This document shows, in pieces, positions 12,201 to 21,200 of a stretch of 64,000 nt of DNA. The number at the start of each line of letters is the position of its first letter. The stretch's first letter is position 1. Origin of the DNA: Owenia fusiformis (lineage: Eukaryota > Annelida > Polychaeta > Sabellida > Oweniidae); assembly GCA_903813345.2 (NCBI GenBank), contig CAIIXF020000004.1, positions 24,183,985 to 24,247,984 on the forward strand. The letters are read 5' to 3'. The notes beneath the pieces were generated by a model. That model saw nothing but the letters and a program-made list of their open reading frames with translations, searched no databases and was not told the DNA's origin. The translations under genes were made by a program, and so were the position numbers.

Positions 12201-15200
12201 GGAGGTTCAAGGGATATCAAAACAGAAGATCGCTTATGGTTTAAAACGGGTATGGTTGTATACTTATTTACTATAACTATTATCAGAAGTATAATAAAAA
12301 AAGAAGATCGCACATGTTTTAAAGCAGATATGGTGGTACAAAAATGTATTATTACCACCTTGCCGGGCCAGTTCTAGAGGTTTTAGTGCTAGTTTAGAAG
12401 GCGTTCATTTTACTATATCGACCTGAGAAATATGTGACGTCATAGTGGTGGTCCATATGGACCGGTCTAGAATATACTAGTATTCTGGACCGGCAATTTT
12501 CCCCGGGAAATTAGATATCGTTCAGTGCGTAAGATTTTCTTGCTATTTCAGCCCTGGTCGTTAACGGTGGTAATAATACTAATAATAACGTCATTTCTGC
12601 GAGCAATATAGTGAAATATTGGACCTTGGGCCTTCGGCCCTCGGTCCAATATTTCACTATAATGCCCTTAGAAATGACGTTATTGTACTATTATAGCTAG
12701 TATAAGATGTCCAAGGGTTATTAAAACAGAATATCGCACATGTTGCAAAACAGGCATGGTGGTAGGATTATTAGTTAAGAGTAAAGGTCAAAATTACAAA
12801 ATTGCAATGATCACTCGTGATATTCAATGCTATGCAATATATGCCCTAAAAAGCAGAATATAAGTTTTTGAAGAGTTGAAAAGTTTTTATCAAAAATTTT
12901 GCATCGGAGAATTTGAGGACATTATATAGTGTATCTATATCATCAATATTCGTAACATTAATATCTTTGGTCACGGTGTAAGTTAAACCGAACACAAACA
13001 AAATCAGTTACAACAAATGGTACCTACTATCCCACATATAATTGACTGTCTTACACAACAAATATGTAAGATGCTTCAAAACTGTATTAGACCCGATCAA
13101 ATATAAATTTGATAAGTATTTTAAATATATGCGATGCCAAGTACCATTCGTGTTGGGTAAACATATTCATTTGTGGTAAACATATTCATTTGTGGGGTAA
13201 GTCACGTGACTTACCGAATGGTTTTATATAAACCTATGTTCATATTATGGACTTTTTTCTGCATCTTTATTCGATTTTCACACTTTTGTATTTGATTACA
13301 ACCATTCGATATTCCACTATATTAAAATAATTCGAAACACGTAATAAATTTGTTTGTTTTTTCACATTTATATTTGATTTATGTACCTATATATGCGTAG
13401 ATGCACTTGTATATGCGGTTCATGTTATTCAGTGCTTGGTAAAATGTCACATATTTAAGTCCATGTACACACACGAACAAAGACGGTTGACACATATATT
13501 AAGAACACGCATCAAATACAAATATACTTTGGAACCAAACAATTTTCATTTACCGAACAATCATAGAGTCTAAAATAGCACGGACATATAGTGACTTGCC
13601 CCACATAATTAATTACATGTACTTTCGCATAAAATCACTTGGGGTAAGTCACGTGACTTACCCCACATAAATGACACATGCATGTAGCATAAAACCATTC
13701 GGTAAATCACGTGACCAGTGACGTTGAAATTATTTCAAAATGAATGAAACAAGCGAGGAAAAAGAATTTGAACAAGATTCATATTCACAATTTAGAGAGG
13801 AAATTGACGAGTTATTAGATCATTGAAGCATGAGGCTACACGCGATCCTTTCTTAATAGAAGATACATGTACATGTTCGCAATTGGAGAATCACACCAGA
13901 GCTCTTGAATATATAGATAGCGCAGTCACGTGACTAACCCCACATCAAAACAGTGAACTATTACATTAGGACAGTATTCCTATAGCTGTTCGATAAAAAT
14001 AAAAAATATGTCCACATTTATCTCATTCGTCCATTTAAATGGCATTGCATGGGTAATAGACACTTAAACCACACTTAAGTAGCAACACAATAGAATGAAC
14101 GGTGCTTTATTTTTAAGAATATCCAGCAATAATCAGCCTTGTCACCCCATACGGATCGTCCAACCTCACGTTCCACAGCCTATCATTCCGCGTCCTGGTA
14201 TCGTTAAAAACAAAAGTTCTTATCTAAATCTTAAATGTTGTTTTATTTCATCATATGGGAACTACATTACATATTTTAGAATATATGCATGATACCTGTA
14301 TTTAGTTAATGACATTTATCTGGTTATGTTCTACATATACTCATTTACTGAATGTATGGCGTACTTTTATAGATAATAGGGCGATTAAGCTTGCATATAA
14401 AATCGAAACGCCAACATATGACCAATCGCCCATACAAATCCACCTCTTAAATATTTTCCGTTCACGTTTTGGTTGTGAAAAACTCCTTAATATTTAGGTT
14501 ATTGATGACATTGCAATTCATCATTCCAAATAATATATTATTGTATTATAAGATTGCCAATGGGGACCATGGACGAGATGGCAACGAATGGAACCATGTT
14601 TCAGGTGGGATCAACGATGTGGAGTTGCGATGAGTCGACGAACACGCCGGTGCTATTGTAATGGGATTGAAGTAGATCCTGGACGGTGTACTGGTATTGC
14701 AGTAGAACAAGCCTCGAGACCTTGCTGCGTCGACACTCCTAGACCCCAACCACCTCGTAAGTAGACATCTAACTCGCAAGTCATCAAATATAGAATAAAC
14801 GATTTGCAAAATTTTGCGGTAACGATAACAAAAAACTGCGGATGGGATAGACAGCATGTCCTCTTTCTCGTCTATAGACAAGATTCACAGATGAGATTTC
14901 CGTTTCAAATAGTTCCATTCGGTAACGTATAATGGTTATAAAGTCTGGGTGAAATCTGCCGGGTGGCTTGCTAGAAGCAGAATATAAGCTGTAAACTTAC
15001 CGACTGAGATATTCAAGTTCATAATTTTTTGTCCATTCTCGTGTTTTCTCAATATTTGTGCCTCATAGTCACACAAACTATTTACTGTAAGTAAATTGTG
15101 TATAAACAAGCCATAAAATGACAAATCCAGAACAGGAATGTGGTGTTTATTGTAAATAATAAGGTTTCAAACGCAATGTTGTTAGACGACTACGTAGATT

Positions 15201-18200
15201 ACTAAACTTGGTGTAGTTTTGAATTTCAAACTCAACAGTTTTTCGCTTATTTCATGTTATCCCCGGGCATCAATTCGCAAAGACTACGTTCAAAATATAC
15301 ATTACTAAATGCATCACCGAATGCAATGCTTACATAAATCGGGCATCCTTTCATTGATACACAGTAGTAGAAAATAATGCACCAACCTTAGTGTTCTGTT
15401 CCATCGCGGCCATTTTATTGGATGAATCAGTGAACGTAGCCGTCCAACCTTGTTTTCACACTGTATAAAATAACGAATATTGCTTGCAAATAACGAGCAA
15501 TTCTAGTGGTTATTTGCTTCAAATTGCATGTTATAACCAGTAATCATCACTGACAAAACGCAGACAATAACTGCATATATGGAACACACATATATGCAGC
15601 TGCATATAACAAACATCCACGGAGAATACTGACTGCATATACGGGTACTGTCACTGAGTATATTTGCTTATATTCAGACACACTTTGCATATTTGCTGTT
15701 TACTTGTGATTATATGCAGCGCTGAAACTGCATATACCTGCTTATTTGGGATAGACAAATATAAGCAGTTGAGTATACTAGATATATATAAAAATTAAAA
15801 CTGATTATATTTGCATATGATCTGCATATATGCCACTTTTCATGAGTATTTCTGCATATTTTGAGATAAGTAATATGCAGCATGTGAGTATATTGAGACA
15901 TGCACAAGAATATAAACTAACTACATTAGCATATATGGAGTCAAGATCGGTATATTTGACATATTCTTGCTTATTTAGGAGGACTGGTAGACGCTGTTTT
16001 GTGAATTGGGCATAAACATCTGTTAATGTAAATTCCTATTTATGAGCATTTGAGTGTTGTAGCTATAGGTTTGGTTTACTGTACTTGTTTTTTGGGGTAA
16101 GGGATTTGAAAAAATTGCACATAAACAGCTTTTACGTTTTTTATGATTTATTTTAAATTTCTTTAGATTTCTATGTACAGAGTAGGCCAATGAGACGACC
16201 TCTATAAGTAATAACTTCAAATAGTATACATGTCATGATATTGGGAGAAAATCATTGTTACAACTTATTAGCCCCGTGAAATAATATCGCTTGAAGATGG
16301 GAATGTTTTGATCCACCTTTCATATCGCTTGATACATACATATAGACATATTTACATTGCACTGTAATTATATTTTTTGGATTTACTCATTATGTTTTGG
16401 CCAAACCTGTATACTGCTAAATGAATATATCTACATTGCATTGTACATGATGTAACATTATATTTCTATCTTTAAAATGGTGCGAACTAATGCCCCAAAT
16501 CAGTGTACGTATATTGCTCAATCTTGAAAACTGTGTTTTTTGTAGCAAGATTTGGCCTGTCTTCCGGTAGCAAATTCTCGTACGATATCGAATTCTGCTT
16601 TCTCCATTCAAACTCCTTTCTTCTTCATCCTAGTGTCTTCTACACGTTTCTCAATATCTATGTAAATTCAGCTATCACATGAATTCTATTTTGCGGGAAA
16701 TTTGACACTGCACACAAAGACACTGCTCCGAAGACACTCCTCTGAAGATACAAAGACACTGCTGTGTATTTTATTCAATGATATAAAGACATTAGTTTAT
16801 AGCATACTGTTCAGCCATACAGTATCATGGACCTTCCAAGACAATCAATTTATTAAATTATCAAGATCAATGCTAAATCTTATGTTTACAACAATTTGCC
16901 AGGTGTCTTTATTGTGTTTTTTCATTATCAAACTCAATCATTTATCCATTAAGGGAAATAAAAAGCAAGCTAAAGTTTCACTTACGAGAGGCTTCGTCGT
17001 GTTCCTGGGTCTGGCGTGGAGCAAATGGCTGACTGGCTAAATTGCGCCATGGGCTTCTAATCAAAAGCTCATGATTGCGCCAATGTGTAGACATTCTCAC
17101 AGTATGGCTTTATGATTATTTACTACTCAACAGACATTTGGCAAGCTTAATGTTTCCCTGTCAACCACCTGTGTGCGTGTCACGTACGATTATTACTTGC
17201 GCATCATAGCTCGGAGACATGCAGCTTGCTCAATATTCACCCCCTCATTTTAGTTATTCAATAACAAAATATATTGTTAAAACATAAAATACTAAATTCT
17301 GCGACATTTTGCTGCTATTGAACAGTCATAATGCTGTTTTGATGAACCCATGATTTGACATCTCTAATAAGTAATCTAAACATAAACAATTACTAATTAC
17401 CTGACACAATTGCACATAGTGGCCGGATGTTTGGAGAAGCACCTTGATAGTTGAAACCAGGAATTGTTTTGAATGGTATTTGTGATTTGTATAGAATTAC
17501 CTTTTCATTCTTAGCATTCAAAATACAAAATAATAATTCACTTTTTGATGTATTCAGTTTTAATTCAAATAACAAGCTTATTCATAGTAAATCTGAATGA
17601 CATTCTGATGATTTAAGCATTGTATTAATCTTGCGTCAAGATCCTTGACCCCCTCCCGACATAATACATGTATCTCTTTAATAATCTGCAATCAAGAGAT
17701 TGATAGACATAATTTAATCAGATAAATGGCTTATCTAGTTGTAAAATATTTGTTCGAACCCTTATTTTATATTTGTGTAGGCCTTGGTGTATATTATCTA
17801 GACTATATGGGGATTCAGCAGGGGATTATTGGGTCAAATGTATTTTCCTCGCTAATGTCTGGGTCACATTTGCCGCGATTCATCGGCCGCTGATTGAGTA
17901 TTTTGTTCCAAACTGAAATATGGGTTGCAATCAAATGTTTCGAAAGCCATTCACCATGATTTAAGTAAAACATATTATTAAAGCTCTTTTTTAGACATTC
18001 AATCAATTTAAATCAATCAAGTTTGAATGCGATTGCATACATGTATTTGCAGATGTAGTGTATTTTACTCACATTTTCACATAATAAGAGCTGTCATTTG
18101 ACATGTAATACTGAGTTTTCAATATTTTGATACAATTGTTTATTATTTTGCGATAATTAAAGCTTTAATCGGGGATAGAGATTTCGACAAAGTACACGTA

Positions 18201-21200
18201 CATTTAGTATTACAAGTCAAAAACCTTTTTACTTTACATCATAATCCCGGGATCATAATTTACTAGGAACCCAGATGCTAGAGGAAGCAGAAGATAAACT
18301 CACATCAAATACGCTAAATGAAATTATTGAAAATATAATTGGTATTAAAATTGTCAATATTTTATTTCAACAAATGCCTTGATCTCAGATATTACTTTCC
18401 CATGGATTTAAAAATCATTCCAGAACTAATTATAGGTAACACCATTGTGCACAAGCCGTCTGATTGCATTACTTGCTAAAATAACATCCTTAGAAGTGAA
18501 CAATCCAAACATCTGATAATAATGTAGCTAAAGTCCCCCCTCCCGGTATCCATGCCCACCTTGTTCAGTTGTATCCTTAAAATGTTGAACTACCTTTTGC
18601 ATTCCTTCAGAGATAATCGGTTAATTTCTGAATTTAAAAGAAATTTAATTATACAATGTAGCACGGGGATTTAGAAAAACTGGCTATAGAAATTAATCCA
18701 TTTAACTATAACAAACGGATTAATATCAGTGAGAACTTAACTCATTTGCAAGAATTGAATAATTAGGGATTAAAGTTTTGTGAATGTATTTGGGAATGGA
18801 AAACAAAGCAAGGTCTAATTCAAAATAGAAACAAGGGTATCTCTGATCAGGTTTTGTCTCTTCTTTCTCATATTATCAAGTTATCAAAAAATGATATTTT
18901 GATTCACAAAACTGCACAGAAACATTGAAAAGTACACGAAGGCAACCGCATTTGCAATCTATAGTTCTCAAAAAGCAGTGTTATCAAAAGCCAGTTTCAA
19001 ACTGAAGTTAAAAAGCCGGTTTTTGAAACCCAGTTCCTAAAATTCAAATTAGAATACTATCTTTCTTTTCTATTTAAACTTAAATCAATTTATTATAAAC
19101 AAGCTATCCTGGGCAAACTATGACCAAGTGAATCGGGAATGCAAAACTCCTGTAAATGAGTTATATAAGACAATGAAATCAACGCTGATTGAAACATAAA
19201 CACTATAAAATGATTTAATCTTTTTTCGATTCCATTACCTGTCATATTTTTTTCTAAATACCGGCTTTACCGGGAGGAATTTAACATGGGCTTTAATTCA
19301 AAGGCAAGAATCACTTATTAAGCGGATTAAAAGATGTTGGACGTCGCTCCAGTGATTTATATTTTATGGTTCTGAATTGATGTGCAGATTTTAAATGCAA
19401 TCGAAAACATGACCAAAAGAGTCTAGACTACCATTTGCTTTGATCATGGGGAATGGAAAACAAAGCAGCGATTTGAAAAAGTAAACAATTGAATTCCTAT
19501 GCATAATCCATGATTTAATACGAATGGTGGTAACAGGTTGTTAAATTATAATACCTTCTCAGGAAGAATTAGGTTGCATTGACTCTAAAAGTAGAGATAA
19601 CAAGTTCAGCGGTGTAGCCAGCTTTCCGTCGGGGGGGGGCGATCTCCATTAAAAACATGGGTTTGCACGAGTATTCTTTATTAGCAACTTATTGATAACT
19701 ACAAGGAAGATCTCTCTTTTCCGGTGTGACTTAAAAGGTGTCGAAAAATCACAATTATAGTAAAAATAGATTATTTCGAAATCCATCCTGTAGTCGCTTA
19801 TTATACACAGGTAAAGTCATATTCATAAAGAACTACGGTACTTACATTCTTTAGTTGTGTTGTTTTATCATGCTTAATAGAAAAATACGCACAAATAGTC
19901 CGTTATTTATTTGTATGCTCAGTTATAAAATGAACAGAGCAACTTAGAAATAGCTTAATATAGTCAGAAAGAGGCAATTATAATGTGTGACTATATTGCA
20001 CACTTACAGAGTATTGCGTTTGCATATATTTGAGTATTCTTAACTCCACGTATAATCAGTGCTTATTTGTGCTGTTCTACAAATAAAGAGGAGCAATACT
20101 TGAATATACAGAGTGTTCCATATATGCAGCGAGTATTGTCTCTGTACTGTCTCTGTTTATATGTGCTGAGTATTTTTGCTGATTACTGCACATTACAAGA
20201 GATTCTTACAAATAGACACTGCTTATAACAAAGCAATATTCTCTATTTCATATAGTGTCAGAGGTGGCATAACCATCATGCTATAGCAGGGTGATACTGT
20301 TATAAACAAACCATCGTTCTTCTTCCCTTCATATGCATCCTCCTTTAAAATGTCTTTAAAATGATTGTATGAGATTCGTTTAGCTAAATGTGTTAAGTTT
20401 AACATTTTTCTATCAGCTTTCTTCGCCACTTTTATGTCAAGCTATGATATTAACAATGTTAACATTTGCCAATGAGTGTAAATGTTTTCGAAAACAATTT
20501 CACCTGCAATAATGGGCCGTGTTGGTTCACAACCACGTTGTTAATTTTTGGAATTCATTGATTTGATAGATAAATCTTTTTTTCATTCTTCGTGTGCATA
20601 AGTTGTAAGAATATCTTGTTCTAGCCCCTCGTGTGCCCATGTGTCGTCCGGCCCTGTACCCTAAGTATTTATATGGTGGCGAACGGTGAGCCCACACGGC
20701 CTAAGTGTGACAGCTCCATTAAATAAAACTATTTGCAAAATTGTTAAAATATGTTACGTAAGACAATTTCCTCACTTCCTCACTCCCATTATTGTAATAG
20801 AAATGTATGTATTGATGACACCAAGTCCCATACTTTTGATCTTTAGAATACGTGTTAGCTCCTATTATTAAAAACTCATAACTTACTGATACCCATGGCC
20901 TTATATCATACGGTTGTTGCAAACTTTGGTCATAAAACATGAACGCTTTTCAACGAATATATGTTTATTTATTAGCAGACGAAGATTTCGGTAGAAGCGA
21001 AAGCATAATTTATGTGTATACGTAAAGAGTATAAGTGAATTGAAATTGGGATTTTGCAAAAATATGCACTAATACGTATAGAAACAATTTTAATTTAATT
21101 TGTTTCACCAAAATTAAATATTTCCCCTTCCAAATTCCTTATGTATAAGATGGTTTTGATAATGTCACTATAATATGACTTTATGCCAAGTAATATTATG

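Larger units (their letters stand above)
7870..14127. repeat. Large tandem duplication, copy 1
   Basis: This 6.26 kb segment is repeated head-to-tail at 14128-22433. The junction carries only a 2-base GC overlap. Without the hAT insertion (1200 bases with its duplication) and the 1.55 kb lost from copy 2, the two copies have the same length to within a base or two and differ at only scattered positions. Confidence 0.9.

Noticed and set aside
11963-12358. 131-codon minus-strand repetitive frame
   Set aside because: Open only because the ~83-bp minisatellite repeats a stop-free phase.
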